Assembly (NCBI GenBank): GCA_003343815.1
Contig: QAKL01000112.1
Span: forward strand, 1-6,441
Direction of reading: 5' to 3'
DNA length: 6,441 nucleotides
Origin: Clostridiales bacterium
GTDB lineage: Bacteria > Bacillota > Peptococcia > Peptococcales > Peptococcaceae
The translations under genes and the position numbers were made by a program. Below, piece after piece: positions 1-6,380 of this stretch; the stretch's first letter is position 1; each line of letters opens with the position of its first letter. The notes under the pieces are model-generated. The model did no database searches, was not told the DNA's origin, and saw nothing but the letters and a program-made list of their open reading frames with translations.

Positions 1-1496
1 AGGCTCACCAAAATCCCGCGATTTTTGATCATCGTGCAAATGCCCAGTGCCTGACGGCGCAGAGCGTACGGATCCTGCGAGCCGCTCGGCTCGATCCCCA
101 CCGCGAAGCAGCCGCAAATGGTATCTAATTTGTCGGCGATACTCAAAATCAAGCCCTCAAAAGTTAACGGGATCTCGTCTCCTGCAAAGCGCGGCAGGTA
201 ATGCTCGGAAATCGCTTTGGCAACTAACGGATGCTCGCCCTGGGCAAAGGCATATTTCTCGCCCATGATGCCTTGAAGCTCGGGGAATTCGTAAACGACA
301 TTGCTCAAAAGATCAGCTTTGCACAAATCAGCCGCCAAAGAAGCTCTTTCTTTTACATCTACGCCTACTTTCAGCAAATCTGAAATATTTTCGACGCCTT
401 TTTTCACACGCTGAGTTTTCTCATAAACCGTACCTAATTTTTCTTGGAAAACGATAGTTTTTAATTTGGGGATGTTATCGTGCAGATTGACTTTTAAATC
501 CTCGGTGTAGAAGAATTTCGCATCGTCTAAGCGCGCAACCAACACTTTTTCATTGCCGGCCTGCACAGTCTCCAAATGTTCGCGGCCGCCGTTACGCACG
601 GTGATAAATTTCGGCAGTAAATGATGTCCCTTTAACACGGGGAAATAGCGCTGATGCTCTTTCATCGGGGTGATAATCAACTGCTCCGGCATAATTAAAT
701 AGCTCGGATCAAAATTGCCCATTAAAGCAGTCGGATACTCGACTAAGAAAACGATTTCCTCCAATAAATCCTCGTCCGTTTCGACCTCGCCCTCGACAGA
801 CGCCGCCAAATCGTGAATCTGCGCGACAATCATATCCTCGCGGCGTTTCGGCTCGACGATGACAAAATTTTGCTCCATCGTTTCCAGATAGCTATCGGCA
901 TCTTTAATTTCGACATGATCGGTGCTCAGGAAACGATGACCGCGGGATACTCGACCGCTTTTGATATTTTCAATCGCAAAGTCAATAACTTTATCGTCAT
1001 TTAATGCCACAATCCAGCGAATCGGACGGGCATAGCGGGTTTCATTGTAGCCCCAGCGCATCGGTTTAGGAAAATGGATACCCAATACCAACTGCGGCAA
1101 AATTTCCGGTAAAACTTCGGCAGCGGCGATGCCTTGAGCTTTTTTCAGCGCAAATACATAGGAGCCGTTGGGCATGTCTTTGACGATTAAATCTTTTACA
1201 TCGACGCCCTGACCTTTCGCAAAACCCATCGCCGCTTTGGTTGGGTTGCCTTCGGCATCAAACGCCGCTTTGACTGCCGGTCCTCTGACCTCTTCGGACA
1301 AATCAGCCTGAGATTCAGCCAAGCCGCGTACATAAAGCGTAATACGGCGCGGGGTACCCCAAGTATCTATTTTTTCATAAGCCAGACGATGCTCGTCCAA
1401 TTTTTCTTTCGTTAATTTTGCTAACTCTGCTAAAGCCGGCGGCATAAATTTCGCCGGGATTTCCTCGGTGCCTATTTCTAATAATAAATCGCTCAT
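1..1496 (-). CDS. glyS: Glycyl-tRNA synthetase beta subunit (N-terminal 498 codons, cut by window edge)
   Basis: GlyS is the large subunit of the alpha2beta2 glycyl-tRNA synthetase, which attaches glycine to tRNA-Gly in the cytoplasm; the beta subunit mainly handles the tRNA. I translated the frame by hand and it stays open to the left edge. It starts with MSDLLLEIGTEEIPA, the typical GlyS N-terminus. Other family stretches follow: RPIRWIVAL, VSRGHRFLS, FLVEYPTALMG (about residue 250), PMKEHQRYFPV, ARLDDAKFFYTEDL, EHYLPRFAGDEIP, and DKLDTICGCF followed by DPYALRRQALGI (the DPYALRR at 475-481). The family is usually close to 690 residues, so roughly 190 residues are missing here, including the C-terminal anticodon-binding (DALR-type) domain. 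The ATG directly follows the glyQ stop (TAAATG), with AAAAGGAGG inside the end of glyQ eight bases upstream, so the two subunits are probably translationally coupled. No frameshift or internal stop is seen. Confidence 0.97.
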   Translation of the reverse strand, partial: MSDLLLEIGTEEIPAKFMPPALAELAKLTKEKLDEHRLAYEKIDTWGTPRRITLYVRGLAESQADLSEEVRGPAVKAAFDAEGNPTKAAMGFAKGQGVDVKDLIVKDMPNGSYVFALKKAQGIAAAEVLPEILPQLVLGIHFPKPMRWGYNETRYARPIRWIVALNDDKVIDFAIENIKSGRVSRGHRFLSTDHVEIKDADSYLETMEQNFVIVEPKRREDMIVAQIHDLAASVEGEVETDEDLLEEIVFLVEYPTALMGNFDPSYLIMPEQLIITPMKEHQRYFPVLKGHHLLPKFITVRNGGREHLETVQAGNEKVLVARLDDAKFFYTEDLKVNLHDNIPKLKTIVFQEKLGTVYEKTQRVKKGVENISDLLKVGVDVKERASLAADLCKADLLSNVVYEFPELQGIMGEKYAFAQGEHPLVAKAISEHYLPRFAGDEIPLTFEGLILSIADKLDTICGCFAVGIEPSGSQDPYALRRQALGICTMIKNRGILVS

Positions 1497-2414
1497 TTAT
1501 TCCGCCTCCTTTTCCTGATCTAAGCCTAATCTGGCGCGCTCTGCCGGATCTTTAATTAGCGGATAGCCCAATTCCTCGCGTTTTTTCACATACGCCTGAG
1601 CGCAGATGCGTGCCATCGCGCGCACACGGGCGATATAGTGAGTACGCTCGGTGACGCTGATCGCCCCGCGCGCGTCTAACAGATTAAAGGTATGCGAGCA
1701 TTTTAAGACATAATCATACGCCGGCTGGACTAAACCTAACTCTACCACGCGCATCGCTTCTTTTTCGTAAGCATCAAAGAATGTGCGCAGCATATCAGTA
1801 TCGGCGACATTAAAATTATACTCAGAGTAATCGACCTCATTTTGGTGGAATACATCGCCGTAGGTCGTCTCGTCTACCCAGACGATATCATAAACGCTGT
1901 CTTTTTGCTGGATAAAGGTGGCTAAGCGCTCCAAACCGTAGGTAATTTCACCGCAGACAGGGTGGCAGTCGATACCTCCGCACTGCTGGAAATAAGTAAA
2001 CTGGCTGACTTCCATCCCGTCAAGCCAGACCTCCCAGCCCAAGCCCCAGGCGCCTAAAGTCGGCGATTCCCAGTTATCCTCGACAAAGCGGATGTCATGC
2101 TCCAAGGGATCAATCCCCAAAACCTTTAAACTTTCCAGATAAATCTCCTGAATATTATCCGGCGAAGGTTTTAGGATAACCTGATATTGATAGTAATGCT
2201 GCAAACGATTTGGATTATCGCCGTAACGACCGTCGGTCGGTCGTCTGCAAGGCTCGATATACGCCACATGCCACGGCTCCGGCCCCAAAGCGCGCAAAAA
2301 AGTCGCCGGATTCATCGTGCCGGCACCTTTTTCGATGTCGTACGGCTGCTGAATAATACAGCCCTGACTGCCCCAGAAGCTGTTCAAGGCTAAAATCATT
2401 TCCTGAAAGTTCAT
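1497..2414 (-). CDS. glyQ: Glycyl-tRNA synthetase alpha subunit
   Basis: GlyQ is the catalytic class II subunit that activates glycine with ATP; it works as an alpha2beta2 complex with GlyS. The 305-residue product is of normal length. It opens with MNFQEMILALNSFWGSQGC, has QQPYDIEKGAGTMNPATFLR at 22-41, the motif 2 region YIEPCRRPTDGRYGDNPNR at 52-70, the glycine-pocket segment WEVWLDGMEVSQFTYFQQCGG at about 127-147, and motif 3 EITYGLERLATF at 156-167 with the ATP-binding arginine R163. I chose the ATG at 2414 because AAAGGAG ends eight bases upstream of it. An in-frame GTG three codons earlier (2423) would lie inside that Shine-Dalgarno sequence and is unlikely. The gene sits behind a glycine T-box leader and directly abuts glyS. 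All expected family segments are intact. Confidence 0.98.
   Translation of the reverse strand: MNFQEMILALNSFWGSQGCIIQQPYDIEKGAGTMNPATFLRALGPEPWHVAYIEPCRRPTDGRYGDNPNRLQHYYQYQVILKPSPDNIQEIYLESLKVLGIDPLEHDIRFVEDNWESPTLGAWGLGWEVWLDGMEVSQFTYFQQCGGIDCHPVCGEITYGLERLATFIQQKDSVYDIVWVDETTYGDVFHQNEVDYSEYNFNVADTDMLRTFFDAYEKEAMRVVELGLVQPAYDYVLKCSHTFNLLDARGAISVTERTHYIARVRAMARICAQAYVKKREELGYPLIKDPAERARLGLDQEKEAE
1505..1513 (-). promoter_or_regulatory. Ribosome binding site of glyS inside glyQ
   Basis: AAAAGGAGG lies within the last codons of glyQ, eight bases before the glyS ATG. It is near consensus. With the TAAATG junction it supports coupled production of the two subunits in equal amounts. Confidence 0.85.
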
Positions 2415-2422
2415 CGCTGACA

Positions 2423-2429
2423 CTCCTTT
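2423..2429 (-). promoter_or_regulatory. Ribosome binding site that fixes the glyQ start
   Basis: AAAGGAG is eight bases upstream of the ATG at 2414. Its last base is the first base of the alternative GTG at 2423, which rules that GTG out as a well-spaced start. Confidence 0.85.
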
Positions 2430-2452
2430 GATTGGTAATTAAACTTTTACAT

Positions 2453-2482
2453 AAAAAAACCCTGCCGACAATGTCGGCAGGG
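2453..2482 (-). terminator. Intrinsic terminator of the T-box leader
   Basis: On the minus strand an 11-bp GC-rich inverted repeat (CCCTGCCGACA pairing with TGTCGGCAGGG, 2460-2470 with 2472-2482) is followed by seven T residues (2453-2459). In RNA the innermost pairs would open to form a loop. The 5' half of the hairpin (CCCTGCC) is also complementary to the GCAGGG at the start of the T-box sequence. That is the switch expected between terminator (charged tRNA) and antiterminator (uncharged tRNA). It may also stop transcripts arriving from the ABC operon upstream. Confidence 0.95.
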
Positions 2483-2647
2483 ACGAGTATGACCCGCGGT
2501 TCCACCCTGCTTGATACATAAGTATCCGCTTTAAAATTTATGGCTCCGAAATGCCTTTCCTCTGTGCTTGATGCCGATCTTGCACCCTCATCGGCTCGCT
2601 TCAACCAAGCGCCAAAGTACTCCTTTTCATCTGCGCCTATTATAATT
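2453..2647 (-). ncRNA. Glycine T-box riboswitch (tRNA-Gly-sensing leader of glyQS)
   Basis: This leader of about 195 nt senses aminoacylation of tRNA-Gly and controls read-through into glyQS. The T-box sequence AGGGTGGAACCGCGG is at 2494-2508. Stem I can be folded by hand: an AGTA loop-E-like strand follows GATGAAAAGG, GCTTGG pairs with TCAAGC, and GCCGAT pairs with ATCGGC. The distal loop GAGGGTGCAAG resembles the conserved loop that contacts the tRNA elbow. The 3' side of the specifier loop reads GAAAGGCA, which puts a GGC glycine codon (2553-2555) in the specifier position. A short stem III hairpin, GATAC-TTAT-GTATC, precedes the T-box. The terminator is at 2453-2482. Specificity for glycine agrees with the genes downstream. 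The 5' end is estimated from the promoter and is uncertain by a few bases. Confidence 0.95.
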
Positions 2648-2653
2648 GCTGAT

Positions 2654-2682
2654 ATTTTAGCAAAATATATGGCATTTGTCAA
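2654..2682 (-). promoter_or_regulatory. Sigma-A promoter of the T-box-glyQS operon
   Basis: TTGACA (2677-2682) and TAAAAT (2654-2659) are separated by 17 bases, one mismatch from full consensus. Transcription should begin near 2647, just ahead of T-box stem I. The -35 box is only 19 bases from the stop codon of the upstream permease gene. Confidence 0.9.
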
Positions 2683-2701
2683 GAGTTTTGGCTGATTTTC
2701 T

Positions 2702-4936
2702 TTAAATATCCGTCCCCTCGGGCACGATTAAATTCAAATCCCACAAACAATTGCTGTCGATGATATCACGCATATGCACGCCGATAAATATATCATCACG
2801 TATACTTATAAGCGGGGAAGAACTGTAATAAGCTTCATTAGATAAGGTATGCGCTAAAATATCGGCAATTTCCGCTTTATTAGTTACAGTGCGAGTCTTG
2901 GTAAAACCCTCGTCGCTCAGATACTGCACATCGGTTTTTGCATAATAGCTATCGAGGAAATTCTCTACATCGTTATGACTATCGCTATTTGCCTCATAAA
3001 TATCCAGATAGCTGATATAATTAGCCAAAGCAGTATAATCTACAGCCGCAAAATTATATTCCGCCGCCATTTTATCAATTATCGCTATCGTATTCTTATC
3101 AGCGGAATAAACTACCCAAGTATAGACTCTGTTGCCTCTTTCCTTGTTTGCTTCATCAGAGATTTCCATATCGAGAGCATAAAGCGGCATCATCGGGAAA
3201 TCATCACTCGAGCGCTGCATAGCGTCTAATTTCATCGCGTCTAACAATTTCGCCGTATATTTGCCGTCGCTGTAGCCATAGCCGCTGGAATAACCGTAGT
3301 TAAGCGTATCGTCGACATCAGCTCCGCTATTGCGGATAAAGTCGCTATAGATAATATTACGCAGATCATAGCCGCAGATGTCACCGACTTGCAGATTTAA
3401 AATCTGTCCGTAGACATTGCGCTTAAAGCTGCTTTGGTTATACAAAGCCAAGAAATCCTGCTTAAACTCCTCAATCGGCACTTGATTATACTCACGGTTG
3501 ATCTTGCGCCCCGAAGAAGTGATATAGGTATAGCGCAGAGTCATCGTATTTTGGTACATACTATCGTTCAAATAATCATTACTATATAAATTACTGTTGC
3601 GATAATAATGCTCACTCTCCGTCACCTGATCGGCTATCGCCAATAAAAGCTCAATATCGTTGGCATCGGTATAGATATTGCCGTCAGAGGTATTTAAAGC
3701 GTAGCGCGTGCTTCTGTTATCAATAGAGCGCAGGTCTATTTGAATGGCGCTTACCTTATCGCTCTGGGGCACATAGCTGTCGTAACCGAATAAATCGGTA
3801 TACATCGCGCCAAAGAACAGCAAAAGCGCCGCCACAAAGCCAAGCAAATATTTTTTATTGGCAAACATCGCTTTGAAATCCTTGGAGTAAACAACTTGGC
3901 AGAACATATGCGTCAAAACCGCAAACAAGACCACCCCGACTACGAAGAAGAATTTGCCGCTGACTTCTAAGAAAGCGATACCTGCCAAAGTAGCCACGCA
4001 GAACATCAGCAAAAATTCGACGATAGGCTTGGTAAAGCCGAAAATGAGCGGCGTACCTGCACTCTCGCTGGCCCGTTTTTTATAGGCGATAAATGCCGCA
4101 ATAAAAGCTACTGCCGTAATCGCAACCATCCACAAAATCCACTTTACGCCTAAACCCGGCAAATATATATTCCCGGCTGTATCAAAACTCATCCCCGGCT
4201 CAGTGAACCAATAAATGCAGTTGCTTAAAGGAGACAAATACCAAATCCGTTCAAAAGCCGCGCTGCCGTCGAACGTATCCAAAAATGTCTGTAACGCCAA
4301 AACCGCGACCAAAAGGAAGCTCATCAGCCCAAAATGCAGCACCGCGCTCATGCCAAACTGCGTCAAAACCGTTCCGGTCAGCTGCGCTGCCAAAACTGCC
4401 AAAGAATAGCTCAGCATAAAGAATAAAAATATTCTCACCGGATGAACAAGTGCTATCTGCCACGGCACCGACGATAGCCCGCCGTAGCCTATGCCGATTA
4501 ACAAAGAAAGAGCATACATCACCAGCATAGGTCCGATATTAATGGCGATACCGACTAAAATATTATTAAGGAACAAACTTTCACGGCTGATCGGCTGCGC
4601 GTGATAAAAATTTATCTGCTTTTTACTATGCAGATAGCTCCACGTCACCAAAGCAAAAACTACCGCCAAAAACATCGCGATAATATAGTAGCTCATGACG
4701 CCGTTTAGCCCAAACCATTGCTGTACTAATCTGACGATCTCCTCTTTCAAATCATTATCGGCGCGCAAAATAGCGTATTTCCGCGTATTAGCCGCGGCCA
4801 TCCAGAGAATGAGAGGCCCTGCTATAGCGTAAATTATCGCCGCAATCACCGCCAGCCACCAGTAGGAGCGGAAGGTATGCTTAAAATATTTCATACTGAA
4901 AAGCTTATTTTTAGAGATTGATGCCTTCGCTGTCAT
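2702..4936 (-). CDS. ABC-2 type transporter permease with a large C-terminal extracytoplasmic domain
   Basis: The membrane component of an ABC transporter, partner of the ATPase encoded just upstream; the substrate is not known. In the 744-residue product I count nine hydrophobic segments: about 26-48, 80-102, 122-150, 165-190, 193-219, 263-284, 303-323, 328-348 and 363-381. Between segments 2 and 3 is INFYHAQPISRESLF (108-122), the typical cytoplasmic coupling region of Firmicute ABC-2 permeases. The positive clusters SKKQ (104-107), KKR (286-288) and KDFKAMFANKK (352-362) fall inside under this topology. The remaining 360 or so residues, rich in Tyr, Ser, Asn and Asp, would therefore be outside. 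Similar long permeases carry a C-terminal domain I recall as DUF6449, but I cannot confirm membership. The ATG at 4936 has GGAGG nine bases upstream and overlaps the ATPase gene by 26 bases. Alternatives are 4957 (no better site) and 4894 (MKYFKHTF, poor site). Confidence 0.88.
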   Translation of the reverse strand: MTAKASISKNKLFSMKYFKHTFRSYWWLAVIAAIIYAIAGPLILWMAAANTRKYAILRADNDLKEEIVRLVQQWFGLNGVMSYYIIAMFLAVVFALVTWSYLHSKKQINFYHAQPISRESLFLNNILVGIAINIGPMLVMYALSLLIGIGYGGLSSVPWQIALVHPVRIFLFFMLSYSLAVLAAQLTGTVLTQFGMSAVLHFGLMSFLLVAVLALQTFLDTFDGSAAFERIWYLSPLSNCIYWFTEPGMSFDTAGNIYLPGLGVKWILWMVAITAVAFIAAFIAYKKRASESAGTPLIFGFTKPIVEFLLMFCVATLAGIAFLEVSGKFFFVVGVVLFAVLTHMFCQVVYSKDFKAMFANKKYLLGFVAALLLFFGAMYTDLFGYDSYVPQSDKVSAIQIDLRSIDNRSTRYALNTSDGNIYTDANDIELLLAIADQVTESEHYYRNSNLYSNDYLNDSMYQNTMTLRYTYITSSGRKINREYNQVPIEEFKQDFLALYNQSSFKRNVYGQILNLQVGDICGYDLRNIIYSDFIRNSGADVDDTLNYGYSSGYGYSDGKYTAKLLDAMKLDAMQRSSDDFPMMPLYALDMEISDEANKERGNRVYTWVVYSADKNTIAIIDKMAAEYNFAAVDYTALANYISYLDIYEANSDSHNDVENFLDSYYAKTDVQYLSDEGFTKTRTVTNKAEIADILAHTLSNEAYYSSSPLISIRDDIFIGVHMRDIIDSNCLWDLNLIVPEGTDI

Positions 4937-5810
4937 AGCCGCGCACCTCCATTTCACTGATAAAGATTTCTTCCAGACTCATCGGCACGACCTCGCTGTA
5001 AAGCGGCGCAAATTTATCAATCACCTTTTGCGTGCGCTCTACGCTTCCGCGAATAATCATGACACTCAAAGAGCCGTAATTTTCATAATGTAAAATATCC
5101 AAACCTTTAAAATCCTCTTTCGCTTTAGGTTCTTTAAAAGCGCACTGGATTTTGTGCGTGCCCAGACGCAAATTATCAATCTCCTGATTAAAGATAATTC
5201 CACCCTCATGCAAAAGCCCCACATGATCGCAAATATCCTCTAATTCACGCAAATTGTGCGATGCAATAATCGGTGTCAAATCCCGCTCGATGACTGCCTC
5301 CGCCAAAAGCTTTTTCACTGCCTGGCGCATCACCGGATCAAGTCCGTCAAAAGTCTCGTCGCAGAGCAGATAATCTGTATTGCTCGCCAATGCCAAAACG
5401 ATATGCGCCTGCTTTTGCATACCTTTGGAAAAAGTGCTTAATTTACGCCGCCCGTCCAGCTTAAATGCCTCGCGGAGCTTATTATATTCCTCAAAAGAAA
5501 ATTTGGGATAAATCAAACTGTAATACTTCGCCAAATCATCCATATTGCCGTTATGAAAATAATATTGATCGTCGGAGATATAGAAAATCCTTTCCTTAAC
5601 TTTCGTATTTTCGTAAACCTCCTCGCCGTCAATCGTCACAGTTCCGCTATCAGGCCGATAGATCCCGCATAAAAGCCGCATCAAAGTAGATTTGCCGGCA
5701 CCGTTGGAACCGATCAGACCGAAAATCGAGCTGTTTTGAATTTCGGCGGTGACATTATCCATAGCTTTGATGCCGCCAAATGATTTGCTTAAATTTTCAA
5801 TTCTAATCAT
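4911..5810 (-). CDS. ABC transporter ATP-binding protein (YtrB-like)
   Basis: Cytoplasmic ATPase that should power the adjacent permease. In the 299-residue product, Walker A is GSNGAGKST at 34-42 and the signature motif is the variant FSKGM at 127-131 in place of LSGGQ. Walker B is YLLCDE at 147-152 with catalytic E152, the D-loop is GLDP at 156-159 and the switch histidine is H185 in IIASHNLRELED. Where the Q-loop glutamine is expected the sequence reads FYISDDQYYF (76-85), so the glutamine is shifted or replaced by aspartate, as I recall for YtrB/EcsA-like members. A C-terminal extension from about 215 ends in SLEEIFISEM. The ATG at 5810 has AAAGGAG six bases upstream. It overlaps the stop of the regulator gene by eight bases (ATGATTAG), which implies coupled translation. 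An upstream in-frame start at 5858 would lie deep in the regulator gene and lacks support. Confidence 0.93.
   Translation of the reverse strand: MIRIENLSKSFGGIKAMDNVTAEIQNSSIFGLIGSNGAGKSTLMRLLCGIYRPDSGTVTIDGEEVYENTKVKERIFYISDDQYYFHNGNMDDLAKYYSLIYPKFSFEEYNKLREAFKLDGRRKLSTFSKGMQKQAHIVLALASNTDYLLCDETFDGLDPVMRQAVKKLLAEAVIERDLTPIIASHNLRELEDICDHVGLLHEGGIIFNQEIDNLRLGTHKIQCAFKEPKAKEDFKGLDILHYENYGSLSVMIIRGSVERTQKVIDKFAPLYSEVVPMSLEEIFISEMEVRGYDSEGINL
4946..4950 (-). promoter_or_regulatory. Ribosome binding site that fixes the permease start
   Basis: GGAGG lies within the end of the ATPase gene, nine bases before the ATG at 4936. The other candidate ATGs at 4957 and 4894 have no comparable site. Confidence 0.75.
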
Positions 5811-6180
5811 TTTTTTCTCCTTTCCAAGCACCGCGCAAAATATCTGCGGCTTCCTCATAGCTCATCCCCAAAGACTCTAACTCATGCAAAGTTTTGCCCA
5901 ATTCCTCTACCAGCTCTGCTTTGCGCTCGCCCCTGAGTTCATCTACAGAGCTGGCGACAAAGCTGCCCTTACTTTTCATCGAATAAATAATACCCTGTCT
6001 TTCCAACTCACTATAGGCCTTTTGGATCGTATTAGGATTTATCGCCAAATCCCCGGCTAATTGCCGCACACTCGGCAGCTGAGTATCTCTGGGCCAGATG
6101 CCTTGGATAATAAGCTCTTTGATACTGTCAATGATCTGCTCATAGATAGGCTTTCTGCTTTTCACATCAATGTTCAGCAA
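5803..6180 (-). CDS. GntR-family transcriptional regulator, YtrA subfamily
   Basis: Probable DNA-binding repressor of its own operon. The 125-residue protein has the winged-helix region at about 10-78: PIYEQIIDSIKELIIQG, then LPSVRQLAGDLAINPNTIQKAY as the helix-turn-helix (35-56), ELERQGIIYSMKSKGSFV including the wing. A short helical tail of about 45 residues follows (SYEEAADILRGAWKG near the end). The short tail, without a large ligand-binding domain, is what defines the YtrA subfamily. In that subfamily the regulator usually heads an ABC transporter operon and represses it, as seen here. The start is a TTG at 6180: an AGGGGGTGAG ribosome site is correctly placed, and the protein then begins just before the conserved KSRKPIYEQI. 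No ATG is available in this frame near the start. The stop overlaps the ATPase start by eight bases. The inducing signal cannot be inferred. Confidence 0.93.
   Translation of the reverse strand: MLNIDVKSRKPIYEQIIDSIKELIIQGIWPRDTQLPSVRQLAGDLAINPNTIQKAYSELERQGIIYSMKSKGSFVASSVDELRGERKAELVEELGKTLHELESLGMSYEEAADILRGAWKGEKND
5817..5823 (-). promoter_or_regulatory. Ribosome binding site that fixes the ATPase start
   Basis: AAAGGAG is located six bases upstream of the ATG at 5810 and inside the last codons of the regulator gene. It supports MIRIENLSKSFGG as the true N-terminus. Confidence 0.8.
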
Positions 6181-6183
6181 GTG

Positions 6184-6193
6184 CTCACCCCCT
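6184..6193 (-). promoter_or_regulatory. Ribosome binding site for the TTG start of the GntR gene
   Basis: AGGGGGTGAG differs from the ideal AGGAGGTGAG by a single base and its G-run ends seven bases before TTG. The strong site may compensate for the weak start codon. It adjoins the outermost arm of the operator dyad at 6193-6200. Confidence 0.8.
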
Positions 6194-6257
6194 AAGTGTA
6201 ATATGTGTATTAGTTGTTTTGCTTGTACTATTTCAAATAATACATTTGATACACTTA
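6193..6257. promoter_or_regulatory. Probable multi-half-site operator of the GntR regulator
   Basis: The 5' leader and start-site region contains five half-sites: GTGTA at 6196 and 6205, TTGTA at 6223, TACAT at 6241 and TACAC at 6250. They form a dyad centred on 6225, with outer arms TAAGTGTA (6193-6200) and TACACTTA (6250-6257) and inner arms TGTATTA (6206-6212) and TAATACA (6238-6244). A separate pair, CTTGTA (6222-6227) and TACATT (6241-6246), has a spacing of exactly 13 bases. For B. subtilis YtrA I recall AGTGTA-N13-TACACT as the operator, so half-site and spacing both fit. The sites overlap the edge of the -10 box and the start of transcription, consistent with repression. No binding has been shown. 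Confidence 0.65.
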
Positions 6258-6284
6258 TTATAACAGTATTTTACTCTTTGTCAA
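6257..6284 (-). promoter_or_regulatory. Sigma-A promoter of the GntR-ABC operon
   Basis: TTGACA (6279-6284) and TATAAT (6257-6262) are both full consensus, 16 bases apart, with an extended -10 TG one base before TATAAT. Transcription should begin near 6250, giving a leader of about 70 nt. A promoter this strong would normally need repression, in keeping with the operator dyad just downstream. Confidence 0.9.
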
Positions 6285-6337
6285 GAGAAAAGTTAAATTT
6301 TTCGTAAACTTTTTTAAGTTAGATTAAAACAGTATGG

Positions 6338-6357
6338 TTTTTGTAAGTTTACAAAAA
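6338..6357. repeat. 20-bp AT-rich palindrome upstream of the operon promoter
   Basis: TTTTTGTAA and TTACAAAAA are perfect 9-bp arms around a central GT. The right arm region AAGTTTAC (6345-6352) is also an inverted copy of GTAAACTT at 6304-6311. The two-base centre makes it a better DNA-binding site than an RNA hairpin. Its role is unknown; with so many A/T runs, chance or local DNA curvature is possible. Confidence 0.5.
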
Positions 6358-6380
6358 AGAAAAACACAAAAAACTTTTTC

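Noticed and set aside
813..1004. 63-codon plus-strand open frame inside glyS
   Set aside because: It is antisense to well-conserved glyS sequence and has no promoter or ribosome site; a shadow of the real gene.
2215..2682. 155-codon minus-strand open frame covering the T-box leader and the start of glyQ
   Set aside because: It lies across the promoter, riboswitch and terminator and overlaps glyQ in another frame; its product resembles nothing known to me and it has no ribosome site.
2975..3229. 84-codon plus-strand open frame inside the permease gene
   Set aside because: It is antisense to the continuous 744-codon permease frame and has no recognisable ribosome site.
6193..6257. The dyad as an RNA hairpin or attenuator in the leader
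   Set aside because: Transcription should begin near 6250, within the outer right arm, so the RNA would not contain the whole repeat, and no T run follows. A DNA operator explains it better.
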